Shown here: positions 7,479 through 15,133 of the stretch, piece after piece
Layout of the letters: every line of letters starts with the position of its first letter
How positions within the stretch are numbered: position 1 is the stretch's first letter
NCBI GenBank assembly: GCA_965652775.1
Contig: CBFGXP010000086.1
Coordinates: 1-15,344, forward strand
DNA: 15,344 nt
Source: VBAS01 sp965652775
GTDB lineage: Bacteria > Bacteroidota > Bacteroidia > Chitinophagales > Chitinophagaceae
Direction: 5' to 3'
Notes under the pieces: generated by a model
Database searches by the model: none
Seen by the model: the letters and a program-made list of their open reading frames with translations, nothing else
Told to the model about the DNA's origin: nothing
Position numbers and translations under genes: made by a program

Positions 7479-7568
7479 ATGGGAAGAGGCGATAAAAAAA
7501 CTAAAAAAGGAAAAAGAACTAAGGGAAGTTTTGGTAAAAGCAGACCTGTGAAGAAGAAGAAAAAGTAA
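7479..7568 (+). CDS. 30S ribosomal protein bTHX (THX family), 29 residues
   Basis: A very short gene, ATG 7479 to TAA 7566-7568, encodes 29 residues beginning MGRGDKKTKKGKRTKGSFGK and ending SRPVKKKKK. This matches the pattern of Thermus protein Thx (MGKGDRRTRRGK...YGK.RPRKKK): the Gly-x-Gly-Asp start, the basic T-[KR]-[KR]-G-K core, an aromatic-Gly-Lys step, the Arg-Pro and the Lys-rich tail. In Thermus the peptide sits in a cavity at the top of the 30S head and stabilises rRNA packing. It lies 98 bp after HU, on the same strand, with a hairpin between, and has no clear promoter of its own. Gene callers with a length cut-off would miss it. The match to the family is strong despite the short length. 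Confidence 0.88.
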   Translation: MGRGDKKTKKGKRTKGSFGKSRPVKKKKK

Positions 7569-7578
7569 TAAAGAGTGT

Positions 7579-7619
7579 ATAAAGTATATAAGGGTTCAAT
7601 CTTTACTTATTTACTTTAT
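7579..7619. terminator. AT-rich hairpin between convergent bTHX and pdxH
   Basis: Arms TAAAGTATATAAG (7580-7592) and CTTATTTACTTTA (7606-7618) pair at 12 of 13 positions, and A7579/T7619 extend the stem. The loop is 13 bases. It is placed 10 bp after the bTHX stop and 16 bp beyond the pdxH stop on the other strand, so it could end both transcripts. It lacks a G+C-rich stem, so it is a weak candidate. Confidence 0.4.
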
Positions 7620-7634
7620 TTACCTGCTACTTCA

Positions 7635-8279
7635 CTAAGGCGCCAGCCTTTCTATTTTCCACATGCCATTTTCGTCAAGTGAATACTGAATGCGGTCATG
7701 CAGACGGCTTGGTCTTCCCTGCCAGAATTCTATAACAACAGGTTTTACAATATACCCGCCCCAATGCGGCGGACGGGGAAAAGAAGTTCCCTCCATCTTA
7801 TTTACAAGTTCATTGAACTTATCATCAAGCCAAAGTCTGTTTTCAATTACACGGCTTTGCGGCGAAGCCCAGGCGCCAATACGGCTTGATTCAGGTCTGG
7901 ATTGAAAATACTCATCACTTTGCTTACCACTTATTTTTTCAATCAGCCCTGTTATTCTTATTTGCCGTTCCAATTCTTTCCAGAAAAAAACAAGACATGC
8001 TTTGGGATTCTCGGCTAATTGCTGCGCTTTATAACTTTCGTAGTTGGTAAAAAAAACAAACCCCTTTTCATTGAATTCTTTTAATAAAACAATCCTGGCA
8101 GAAGGTAGCGCATCAATGGATGCTGTGGCCAATGTCATTGCATTCACTTCTTCGATCTTTGAATTCACTGCTTCAACCCACCATTTTTCAAACTGTTTAA
8201 TCGCATTGGCATCCACGTCCTTTTCCGATAAACTTTTATGGGAATAATCTCTCCTGATATCCGCAATATTTTTTTGCAT
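7635..8279 (-). CDS. pdxH: Pyridoxamine 5'-phosphate oxidase
   Basis: This 214-residue FMN enzyme oxidises pyridoxine or pyridoxamine 5'-phosphate to pyridoxal 5'-phosphate, the last step of vitamin B6 synthesis and salvage. Landmarks are IRRDY (8-12); the FMN-binding SARIVLLKEF (60-69) and FFTNYESYKA (76-85); VFFWKELERQIRI (97-109) with the QxRI element; ASPQS (138-142); and the C-terminal signature IEFWQGRPSRLHDR (183-196), ending in the family-typical RLAP. I chose ATG 8279 over an in-frame TTG at 8312: homologues begin close to the IADIRRDY block, and a -7-like TACCTTTG lies at 8296-8303, downstream of that TTG. The gene converges on bTHX and follows the terminator of the coiled-coil gene, so it is probably transcribed alone. 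The assignment is firm. Confidence 0.95.
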   Translation of the reverse strand: MQKNIADIRRDYSHKSLSEKDVDANAIKQFEKWWVEAVNSKIEEVNAMTLATASIDALPSARIVLLKEFNEKGFVFFTNYESYKAQQLAENPKACLVFFWKELERQIRITGLIEKISGKQSDEYFQSRPESSRIGAWASPQSRVIENRLWLDDKFNELVNKMEGTSFPRPPHWGGYIVKPVVIEFWQGRPSRLHDRIQYSLDENGMWKIERLAP

Positions 8280-8295
8280 AAAATTTCTTTCGTGG

Positions 8296-8303
8296 CAAAG
8301 GTA
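8296..8303 (-). promoter_or_regulatory. -7 promoter element of pdxH
   Basis: On the minus strand the bases read TACCTTTG, a perfect match to TAnnTTTG, ending 16 bp before the ATG at 8279. No clear TTTG is seen at the -33 distance; that position falls in the stem and T-tract of the preceding terminator (8321-8340). A short leader of about 10 bases is implied. Confidence 0.5.
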
Positions 8304-8316
8304 AACCTGCAAAAAT

Positions 8317-8340
8317 GAAAAAAGCTCCCGTGGGAGCTTT
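8317..8340 (-). terminator. Rho-independent terminator of the coiled-coil gene
   Basis: On the minus strand, AAAGCTCC-CACG-GGAGCTTT (8340 to 8321) forms an 8-bp stem with a 4-base loop and continues into TTTC and another T-run. It lies 26 bp after the stop of the coiled-coil gene at 8367, a standard position and shape for an intrinsic terminator. It separates that gene from pdxH. Confidence 0.8.
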
Positions 8341-8366
8341 TACTTTATGATTTTAATCAGCGACTG

Positions 8367-9383
8367 TTACAAGCCTGTGCTATGTTTTTCTCTTAGGTTA
8401 TCTCTTTCTTCGGAAACAATATTAAGCCGGCTTTCCAATTCGCCAAGCCGCTTGATCTGGACTTCCAGTTTTTTATTTGCTTCCGTCATTTGATGCAGGT
8501 CATTATTGAGCTCTTCCAGGTAGGCAACCTTCTTTTGTAACTGCTGCCGCTGTTGATTTGATTCGCTCAATTTGTCTTCCACCTTTGCCAGTTCTATTTG
8601 CAACGCCTGGTTTTCCTGCAAATAATGATGGGCTTTGTTTTTTGATTCGTCCAGGTCACGAATTACCTTATAGTAAGCCTCTTTGAGATCTTCATATTCG
8701 ATATTCATCATTTTTGATGAAGATATTTGAGATTCAAGTTTATGGATCTTGTTTTGTAAAATGTTGAATTCACTGTAAGCACTATCAAGCATTGCACTCA
8801 TTTCAGTGGTCAGGTGTTCTTTTTGTTTTATATGGTTAATCTCATCTTCTTTTTCCTCAAGCAAGTATTTCATGTCCTTTATCTGCATGCTTAATTCTTC
8901 ATTACTTCTCAATATTTCCTGGCTTTTTTCTTCCGTTTCTTTAATTACATCTACCTGCTCCAGCAGCTGGCTTATTTTGGCATTATGCTCCATCAGGCTT
9001 TGCTGAGCCTGGCGCAATTGCTCATAATAATCCGGCCTGGCCGCTGCTAAAGGTTTTTCTGATTTCGTTTGCTGCGCATCAAGATTCAATTTTTTCACCT
9101 GGCTCTTTAGTTCCTCAATTTCAATTTCATGTATTCTTTTATTTTCTGTTGCATCAAGCAGGCGGTTCTTGAGATCAGCTATTTCTTTATCCTTGATCTC
9201 AGCTTCATTTATATATTTCAGTTTCCATTCATCAAGTCCGCTGCTGATGGACTTCTGGGTTTGTTGAAGGTCTTTCTTCATGCCGCGACGGCTGCTGTAA
9301 AACAAATGAATCACAACGCCAATAACAATGGCGCTGCCAAAAAGGATGATAATTTCAAAAACAGATAAGCTGATAGCCAACAT
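8367..9383 (-). CDS. Membrane-anchored coiled-coil protein, function unknown
   Basis: This 338-residue protein is not one I recognise. Residues 1-8 are short and uncharged, about 8-29 form one membrane helix (FEIIILFGSAIVIGVVIHLFY), and SSRRGMKK follows as a basic stop-transfer, which puts the rest in the cytoplasm. From about 38 to 335 nearly the whole chain is charged, Glu/Lys/Gln/Leu-rich, almost free of Pro and Gly, with heptad-like spacing: a long coiled coil. Short breaks occur near AAARPDYYEQ and EHLTTEMSAMLDSAYSEF. There is no enzymatic motif. I prefer ATG 9383 to the in-frame GTG at 9395. It lies 97 bp after pyrH on the same strand and ends in a strong terminator. Shape suggests a scaffold or cell-envelope tether, loosely like EzrA or RmuC N-termini without the nuclease domain, but this is inference only. 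Confidence 0.8.
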   Translation of the reverse strand: MLAISLSVFEIIILFGSAIVIGVVIHLFYSSRRGMKKDLQQTQKSISSGLDEWKLKYINEAEIKDKEIADLKNRLLDATENKRIHEIEIEELKSQVKKLNLDAQQTKSEKPLAAARPDYYEQLRQAQQSLMEHNAKISQLLEQVDVIKETEEKSQEILRSNEELSMQIKDMKYLLEEKEDEINHIKQKEHLTTEMSAMLDSAYSEFNILQNKIHKLESQISSSKMMNIEYEDLKEAYYKVIRDLDESKNKAHHYLQENQALQIELAKVEDKLSESNQQRQQLQKKVAYLEELNNDLHQMTEANKKLEVQIKRLGELESRLNIVSEERDNLREKHSTGL

Positions 9384-9480
9384 ATGATAAATCACAATGG
9401 AAACTAATAAAAATCTGTCAGTATTAAAGCCGTAAGTTTTTCACAACGTCAAATAATGTTGGAATAAAATAGAAGATTTA

Positions 9481-10194
9481 CTAACCTGTAACCAATGTCC
9501 CTACTTTTTCACCTGTCACCACACGGCGAAGGTTGCCTTTCTTATTCATATCAAAAACTACGATCGGCAAATTATTTTCCATGCAAAGGGTAAATGCTGT
9601 CATATCCATTACCCGGAGATTCTTACTGATACATTCGGCAAATGTTATTTTATTAAATTTTGTAGCAGAAGGATCTTTTTCAGGATCGGCAGAATAAATT
9701 CCGTCAACTCTTGTTCCTTTCAGAATAACACTTGCATTTATTTCTATTGCACGTAAGGAACCTGCTGTATCCGTTGTAAAATAAGGATTGCCGGTACCTG
9801 CGCCAAAGATCACCACACGGCCTTTTTCCAAATGTCGTATAGCCCGGCGTCGGATATAAGGCTCCGCGATCTGTTCCATTTTAATAGCACTGAGCAACCT
9901 GGTAAAGACGCCAATCTTTTCAAGTCCTGCCTGTAGCGCCATACCATTGATCACGGTAGCCAGCATACCCATGTAGTCGCCATGGGCTCTTTCAATACCT
10001 GTTTCCGCTTCATTCATACCGCGGTAAATATTGCCGCCTCCAATTACGATCGCCACTTCTACCCCAATCTCTGTCAGCAGTTTAATATCAGCCGCATACT
10101 GCGCAATCACATCATTATCAAATCCGAAATTCTTATTTCCCATCAAAGATTCGCCAGAAAGTTTTAGCAGGATGCGTTTGAACTTTGGAACCAT
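9481..10194 (-). CDS. pyrH: Uridylate kinase (UMP kinase)
   Basis: This 237-residue enzyme of the amino-acid-kinase fold phosphorylates UMP to UDP with ATP in pyrimidine synthesis; the bacterial enzyme is hexameric. Motifs include the N-terminal KRILLKLSGESL (6-17) with K11, IGGGNIYRG (51-59), HGDYMGMLATVINGMAL (71-87) with the UMP-contacting D73, the phosphate-binding GAGTGNPYFTTD (131-142), and DGIYSADP (164-171). The ATG at 10194 gives the normal start (MVPKFKRILLK); an in-frame longer form from 10278 would add 28 residues that do not fit the family. A promoter-like pair at 10221-10249 also lies inside that extension. pyrH often sits next to frr or tsf in bacteria; here the downstream neighbour is the coiled-coil gene. 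The assignment is firm. Confidence 0.96.
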   Translation of the reverse strand: MVPKFKRILLKLSGESLMGNKNFGFDNDVIAQYAADIKLLTEIGVEVAIVIGGGNIYRGMNEAETGIERAHGDYMGMLATVINGMALQAGLEKIGVFTRLLSAIKMEQIAEPYIRRRAIRHLEKGRVVIFGAGTGNPYFTTDTAGSLRAIEINASVILKGTRVDGIYSADPEKDPSATKFNKITFAECISKNLRVMDMTAFTLCMENNLPIVVFDMNKKGNLRRVVTGEKVGTLVTG

Positions 10195-10220
10195 GTGCCC
10201 GGTGTGTTTTTGTTGCGTTG

Positions 10221-10249
10221 CGAAGATAGGGATTTGAGGAATTAGGCAA
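10221..10249 (-). promoter_or_regulatory. Candidate promoter of pyrH
   Basis: On the minus strand TTG (10249-10247) is followed after 18 bp by TATCTTCG (10228-10221), one mismatch from the TAnnTTTG -7 consensus. Transcription would start near 10213-10215, about 20 bases before the ATG at 10194. The mismatch keeps this tentative. Confidence 0.45.
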
Positions 10250-10345
10250 TTGCAACCCACAATTGGCTTATTAAGCATGCGAATTCTCTAAATAGATGTC
10301 ATCATCTCACCGTTTTTAGTAGCAGGCCAAAATCATTTAGTATGT

Positions 10346-10432
10346 TTTTCACGCTTCAGCACGAAATTTTGCCGGTTGGGTAAAAAAATTTAGTGTCAGA
10401 ATTTACTGCCTCAGTATTCAATTTTCACGCTT
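10346..10432 (+). repeat. Direct repeat TTTTCACGCTT upstream of the susC-like gene
   Basis: Two identical 11-mers lie at 10346-10356 and 10422-10432, 76 bp from start to start. Each is preceded by AGTAT (10339-10343 and 10413-10417) with 2 or 4 intervening bases, so the shared unit is about 18-20 bp. The spacing is near seven helical turns. They may be binding sites for a regulator of the SusC/SusD operon, but no regulator gene is in the window. Confidence 0.5.
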
Positions 10433-10521
10433 GGCGAATAAACAGGTAATAGCTGGAAACTTTCAAGATAAAATTATTGCCCTCCTTATGAAGATTATTC
10501 AACAACTAAAACTTAGGGCTT

Positions 10522-13500
10522 ATGAAAAAATTAGTACTGCTTGGAATATCTCTATTTTCTCTATCGCTGGTATTTGGGCAGCGGACCATTACCGGCAAAG
10601 TCTCAGACAATACCGGAGCACCATTAGCAGGTGTATCTGTTGCTGCAAAAGGTACAAGGATCGGCACCAGCACAAACGCAAATGGAGAATTCTCAATTAA
10701 CGTAACAGATAAGGTGAAAGCATTGGTTTTTACTTCGATCGGTTTTCAATCAAACGAAGTAAGCATTACTGGTGATAATAATACGCTTAACATTAGTATG
10801 CAGGTAGCGGCCACCGAATCAGAAAATGTTATTGTCACCGGGTATACAAGAGAAAGAGCCAGTAAATATTCCGGCTCGGCTGCTAAAGTAACAGCTGAAA
10901 AAATTAACCAGATACCAAATGCTTCATTGGACCAGATACTACAAGGCAGGGCGCCGGGCCTGTATGCAGTCGCGGGGTCGGGTCAGCCCGGTGCAGCTGC
11001 CACAGTTTTGATAAGGGGTGCCGGAAGTATTAGTGGTGTTACTGCTCCATTGTATATAATGGATGGAATTCCTATTGAGCCTGGTGTTTTTCAATCACTC
11101 AACCCCTCAGACATCGAATCAGTGGATGTACTCAAAGATGCGTCTTCAACTGCATTATATGGATCCAGGGGTGCAAATGGTGTGATCGTAATTACCACCA
11201 AACGTGGTAAAGCTGGAAAAGCTGTATATAGTGTTAACTCACAATTTGGATTTGCTAACAGGACAACTCCAAAGTTTGAAATGATGAACACCCAGGAAAG
11301 ATTACAATTTGAAAAAGAAATGGGACAGGAATATGGAGTAACCGTTGGACCCGGTTGGTATTTGGCAAAAGATAATCCTGCTAATGCTGGTTTTTCTTCT
11401 GCGCAATTGAATGAAATGACCCGCAGATTAGACAGTCTTAATAACAATAATACAGATTGGATCGATCATTTTTTCCGTACGGGAAAGTTCCAGGAGCATG
11501 AAGTAAGTGCATCAGGTGGCAACGAAAAAGTAAGATTCTATACTTCATTTAATTATTATAACCAGGAAGGTATTGCATACCGCTCCGATCTTGAACGATA
11601 TACATTCAGAGGTAATCTCGATTTCTCAAGTGATAGGTTTTCTGCTGCTATCAGCACTGGCATTGGATATACAACAAGAAATTTTATTGAATCAGAAAAT
11701 ACAACAGCGGTCACCAATCCTTTTTCGGCTGCTTACTATGCGCTTCCATATGAACAGCCTTATGTTAACGGCGTATTAATTTCATCTGGTTTGGCAAGCG
11801 GACCAAGGCTTGCAGCAGCAACATATAATCCACTCCTGCCTTCAAATACCAATCCGCCGACTGTTCCGCTGGTACCTGCAAGGGTACTGGTATATGATCA
11901 GCGTGAAGGATCAGATGCGTTGGAGAGGTTGGCTTCTACAACAAATAAAAACAATCAACTGAAAGGAACGATCAGTGGAAACCTTAGATTCAAGATCACT
12001 AATAACCTTGCAGCCCATGGCACGATCGGCCTCGATTTCAGAGAAACAGTAGGTGAACGACTGATAAAACCAGGCACCCATACCGGAACATTAGTTACAG
12101 GGCAAAGAGGAAGTTTTGCAGAAAATTTTGCACGTAATATCCAGCTTATTGCCAATGGCGGTTTAACGTATACAAAAACGATAGCGCAGGATCATAACTT
12201 CGAAATAATGGGTTTGTTTGAGGCATTAAAGGATTGGGGCCATGCATTTAATTATACAGGTTTCGGTATCGATCCATTGCGCCAGGGCACTCCTTCAGGC
12301 ATCACGGCAGGTTCGGCAACAGGCTTTATTCCAACAGTTGGGGGAGCAAGAGCCACTCCTAATCGTGCATATGCTTCATTTATTGGAACCGGCAGGTATT
12401 CTTTTAAAGATAAATACACACTCAATCTTAGTTACAGGTATGACGGCGCAACCCAGGTACCCGAAGAAAGACGCTGGAAAGGATTCTATGCAGCCGGAGC
12501 TACATGGAATGTGATGAAAGAAAAATTCATGAATAATTTTAATTTCCTTAATTCCTTACAGCTTCGTGCCAGCTATGGACAAACAGCTGCGCAATTTGCC
12601 AATGACTTTGCGTACCTGGCAAACTATGCCGGTGGCGCAGGTTCGAGGTACGACGGTATCCAGGGGCTCAGTCCAACATTTGGCAATGAAAATCTTGATT
12701 GGGAATACACGACGACAACCAATTTCGGACTTGATTTTTCATTTTGGCAAAGAAAAGCCAGGATGAAAGTGGATGTGTATCATAAGAAAACAACAAATCT
12801 TGTGATCAATCAGAACCTTTCATTTACTTCTGGTTATGCAGCTGGACAGATCAATGCCGGTACGATGGTGAACAAAGGCATTGAGTCAGAATTTTCCGTT
12901 GATGTTGTACGTACCAAGGATCTGCTTGTTATGCTTGGCGGAAATTTTGGGTACAATAAAAATGAGATAACGAGCCTGGGATCTGTGAATGAATTTATAC
13001 AAGGAACAGGTATTATCCGTGTAGGTCTTCCATTAAACTCACATTATATTGTAAAATGGGCTGGTGTTGATCCTGCTACAGGAAATCCTCAATATTATAA
13101 TCGTGATGGATCAATTACTACTACTTATGACAGAGCAAATCAAAGTGTGGCAGAATTCGGTACATCAATTCCTCCCTTTACGGGCGGATTTAATAGCTCT
13201 GTTAAATACAAGGGGTTTTATGTTGATGCGTTTTTCAGTTTTGCCAGCGGGTTTAAACGCTTCAATAATGAAGATTTCTTTAATGAGAACATAACTTTTG
13301 CGACCAGCAATCAATCAAGAAGAGTATTTACTGACAGGTGGAAGAAGCCCGGCGATATCACCGATATACAACGTTATAACTCTACAAGACAGTTTTCATC
13401 AAAAGATGTACAGGATGCTTCATTTATCAGGTTCAGAAATTTGAATGTTGGTTATGTATTCCCTGCTTCTTTTATTTCCAGGACCAAAGTATTAACAGGT

Positions 13501-13641
13501 GCTACCATCTATGCGCAGGGACAGAACCTGGCAACATTTACCAGGTGGAAACAATTTGATCCTGAAGACGGAAACAACATTGCTGCGTTTGAATACCCGG
13601 CCAACCGTATGTTCACATTTGGTGTTAAACTGGATTTCTAA
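10522..13641 (+). CDS. SusC/RagA-family TonB-linked outer membrane protein
   Basis: This 1,039-residue protein is a full-length SusC-like receptor, which imports glycans or peptides across the outer membrane with energy from TonB and a SusD lid. A Sec signal peptide (1-19, MKKLVLLGISLFSLSLVFG, cleavage before Q20) is followed by a carboxypeptidase-regulatory-like beta domain (about 21-95, TITGKVSDNTGAPLAGVSV). Next come a TonB-box-like VIVTGY (103-108), the plug (about 115-228, with LIRGAGSI, PLYIMDGIPI) and the SusC signature ESVDVLKDASSTALYGSRGA (199-218) plus NGVIVITTKRGK. A beta-barrel ends in the expected terminal Phe (NRMFTFGVKLDF). No STN domain precedes the regulatory-like domain, so anti-sigma signalling is not expected. 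The SusD gene follows after 19 bp. No glycoside hydrolase or peptidase is visible nearby, so the substrate is unknown. Confidence 0.96.
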   Translation: MKKLVLLGISLFSLSLVFGQRTITGKVSDNTGAPLAGVSVAAKGTRIGTSTNANGEFSINVTDKVKALVFTSIGFQSNEVSITGDNNTLNISMQVAATESENVIVTGYTRERASKYSGSAAKVTAEKINQIPNASLDQILQGRAPGLYAVAGSGQPGAAATVLIRGAGSISGVTAPLYIMDGIPIEPGVFQSLNPSDIESVDVLKDASSTALYGSRGANGVIVITTKRGKAGKAVYSVNSQFGFANRTTPKFEMMNTQERLQFEKEMGQEYGVTVGPGWYLAKDNPANAGFSSAQLNEMTRRLDSLNNNNTDWIDHFFRTGKFQEHEVSASGGNEKVRFYTSFNYYNQEGIAYRSDLERYTFRGNLDFSSDRFSAAISTGIGYTTRNFIESENTTAVTNPFSAAYYALPYEQPYVNGVLISSGLASGPRLAAATYNPLLPSNTNPPTVPLVPARVLVYDQREGSDALERLASTTNKNNQLKGTISGNLRFKITNNLAAHGTIGLDFRETVGERLIKPGTHTGTLVTGQRGSFAENFARNIQLIANGGLTYTKTIAQDHNFEIMGLFEALKDWGHAFNYTGFGIDPLRQGTPSGITAGSATGFIPTVGGARATPNRAYASFIGTGRYSFKDKYTLNLSYRYDGATQVPEERRWKGFYAAGATWNVMKEKFMNNFNFLNSLQLRASYGQTAAQFANDFAYLANYAGGAGSRYDGIQGLSPTFGNENLDWEYTTTTNFGLDFSFWQRKARMKVDVYHKKTTNLVINQNLSFTSGYAAGQINAGTMVNKGIESEFSVDVVRTKDLLVMLGGNFGYNKNEITSLGSVNEFIQGTGIIRVGLPLNSHYIVKWAGVDPATGNPQYYNRDGSITTTYDRANQSVAEFGTSIPPFTGGFNSSVKYKGFYVDAFFSFASGFKRFNNEDFFNENITFATSNQSRRVFTDRWKKPGDITDIQRYNSTRQFSSKDVQDASFIRFRNLNVGYVFPASFISRTKVLTGATIYAQGQNLATFTRWKQFDPEDGNNIAAFEYPANRMFTFGVKLDF

Positions 13642-13660
13642 TTATAAAACCGTAACGAAA

Positions 13661-15061
13661 ATGAATAATAAAATATTTAAATCTATAGGATTCACATTTA
13701 TACTGTCCGGTTTTTTATCATCGTGTCAAAAATATCTTGATGAAAAGCCCATAGACAGTGTACCGGAAGTAACAGTATTTACAAGCATGGTTGGACTTCA
13801 GAATGCAATCACCGGTGCTTATGCTGGTGTAAGCCCCGCAGTAGAAGATGAAATATATCAAACAGCCTTGGTAACTGATGAAGCCATGTTGCCTACCGAA
13901 AACAATACGGGACGCGGAGTGATAGTATACAGGTGGCAGTATGATGCCGGGACCGGCGCTGAAGCTTCAGTAGCCTTCCGTGATTTTTATTTTGCACTGA
14001 ACAGGGTGAATAAAATTCTTGACAATATTGACGGCGTGCCTGCAAATGATGCAGCAGAAGAAGCTACCAAAAAACAGATACAGGGCGAGGCCCTGGCATT
14101 GAGAGCTTATTGTCATTTTGAATTGCTTAAAAGTTTTGCAGCAGGTTTCAATGCTTCAGATCTCGGTATTACTTATATGAGCACTTCAGTTATTGGTTCG
14201 CCTTCACGCAACACTTCAGGCGAAGTGTTTACACAGGCGAAGGCAGACCTTGCGGCAGCCCTTCCTTTAATACCAGCCAGCTTCACACAAAACACAAGGT
14301 TTACCAGAAATGCAGTAATAGCATTGCAGGCGCATATTGCATTGTATGAAAAGGATTGGGATGGTGCCATAAACTATTCAACCCAATTAATCTCTGCAGT
14401 GCCATTAGCTACACAAGCACAATTTCAATCTATCTGGAAGGATCAAAGCAATGCCGAAGTGATCTGGAAATTCAAAAGAAATGTAGGCGAAGCAAGAATA
14501 GGAGATACTTATTTTGACAGGACACAGAATAAAATAATTTATGCGCCGTCAAAAGAATTGAGAGACACTTATGACCAGGTAAATGATGTTCGCTATAATG
14601 CTTATGTTCTTGATCTTGGTGGTGGCAGGTACACCCTAAATAAATACCGGGGTGGTGATCCTGCGAATCTTAACCTCGCAGATATCAAAGTATTCAGGAT
14701 GGGAGAAATATACCTGATAAGGGCAGAAGCCCATGCGGAAAAAAATAACCTCACTGCAGGAGCCGCAGATCTGAACAGTTTGCGTCGGGCAAGAATTACG
14801 GGATATGTTGATCAGGTATTTACAACAAAAGAAGCTTTGATAGATGCAATAATGCTGGAGAGGTTTAAAGAGCTTGCATTTGAAAAATCGAGATACTTTG
14901 ATCTTAAAAGAAGATTATTGCCGATCACACGTATACCTGAAGATGCCATCAATGCATTGGGTGCAGTAAATCTTGATCCATCAAAAAGAGAATACCTTAT
15001 GCCTATACCGCTTGCAGAAATAAACGCCAATAATAATATGCAACAAAATACTGGCTACTGA
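13661..15061 (+). CDS. SusD/RagB-family nutrient-binding outer membrane lipoprotein
   Basis: This 466-residue lipoprotein is the surface lid and binding partner of the SusC-like receptor upstream. The signal peptide MNNKIFKSIGFTFILSGF ends in lipobox L19-S20-S21-C22, and QKYLDEKPID follows, the usual start of mature SusD. The N-terminal SusD-like part includes LQNAITGAYAG and a TPR-like helical region (QGEALALRAYCHFELLKSFA). The C-terminal RagB/SusD domain has VFRMGEIYLIRAEAHAEKNN, LNSLRRARITGY and LERFKELAFEKSRYFDLKR, ending LMPIPLAEINANNNMQQNTGY as family members do. The ATG at 13661 gives a proper lipoprotein signal; the frame is open upstream into susC but that extension is not real. It is 19 bp after susC and ends at a strong terminator. 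The fairly small size does not reveal the ligand. Confidence 0.96.
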   Translation: MNNKIFKSIGFTFILSGFLSSCQKYLDEKPIDSVPEVTVFTSMVGLQNAITGAYAGVSPAVEDEIYQTALVTDEAMLPTENNTGRGVIVYRWQYDAGTGAEASVAFRDFYFALNRVNKILDNIDGVPANDAAEEATKKQIQGEALALRAYCHFELLKSFAAGFNASDLGITYMSTSVIGSPSRNTSGEVFTQAKADLAAALPLIPASFTQNTRFTRNAVIALQAHIALYEKDWDGAINYSTQLISAVPLATQAQFQSIWKDQSNAEVIWKFKRNVGEARIGDTYFDRTQNKIIYAPSKELRDTYDQVNDVRYNAYVLDLGGGRYTLNKYRGGDPANLNLADIKVFRMGEIYLIRAEAHAEKNNLTAGAADLNSLRRARITGYVDQVFTTKEALIDAIMLERFKELAFEKSRYFDLKRRLLPITRIPEDAINALGAVNLDPSKREYLMPIPLAEINANNNMQQNTGY

Positions 15062-15080
15062 TCTTATTTTGAAAAACAAA

Positions 15081-15120
15081 AAGAAGGCAGCAAATTAAAA
15101 ACTTGCTGCCTTCTTCTTTT
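15081..15120. terminator. Strong bidirectional terminator after susD
   Basis: A perfect 13-bp stem AAGAAGGCAGCAA (15081-15093) / TTGCTGCCTTCTT (15103-15115) has a 9-base loop. It is followed on the plus strand by CTTTTT and on the minus strand by T-rich TTTGTTTTTC. It starts 19 bp after the susD stop and lies 18 bp beyond the stop of the convergent receptor gene, so it should serve both. Confidence 0.9.
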
Positions 15121-15133
15121 TACAGCCTAACAT

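Larger units (their letters stand above)
10195..10521. other. 327-bp divergent intergenic region between pyrH and susC-like gene
   Basis: No convincing gene is present on either strand; the short open frames here lack homology-like features and overlap the pyrH or susC starts. The region holds the candidate pyrH promoter (10221-10249), a 5-bp hairpin AGATG-TCAT-CATCT (10294-10307), two copies of TTTTCACGCTT (10346-10356 and 10422-10432), and a weak -7-like TATGTTTT (10341-10348) on the plus strand overlapping the first copy. The susC promoter is not certain. AGGG at 10515-10518 is too close to the ATG to be a good ribosome site. Confidence 0.6.

Noticed and set aside
8280..8312. A longer PdxH starting at TTG 8312
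   Set aside because: The family start fits ATG 8279, and the -7-like element at 8296-8303 is downstream of the TTG.
10195..10278. A 28-residue N-terminal extension of UMP kinase
   Set aside because: UMP kinases begin a few residues before KRILLKLSGE; the extension has no family match and overlaps the candidate promoter.
10431..10700. An 89-codon open frame overlapping the susC start
   Set aside because: It has a TTG start, overlaps the susC signal peptide and regulatory domain coding in another frame, and its translation has no recognisable features.
13499..13660. SusD frame extended upstream into the susC gene
   Set aside because: The extension would bury the lipoprotein signal peptide; ATG 13661 gives a proper signal and lipobox.
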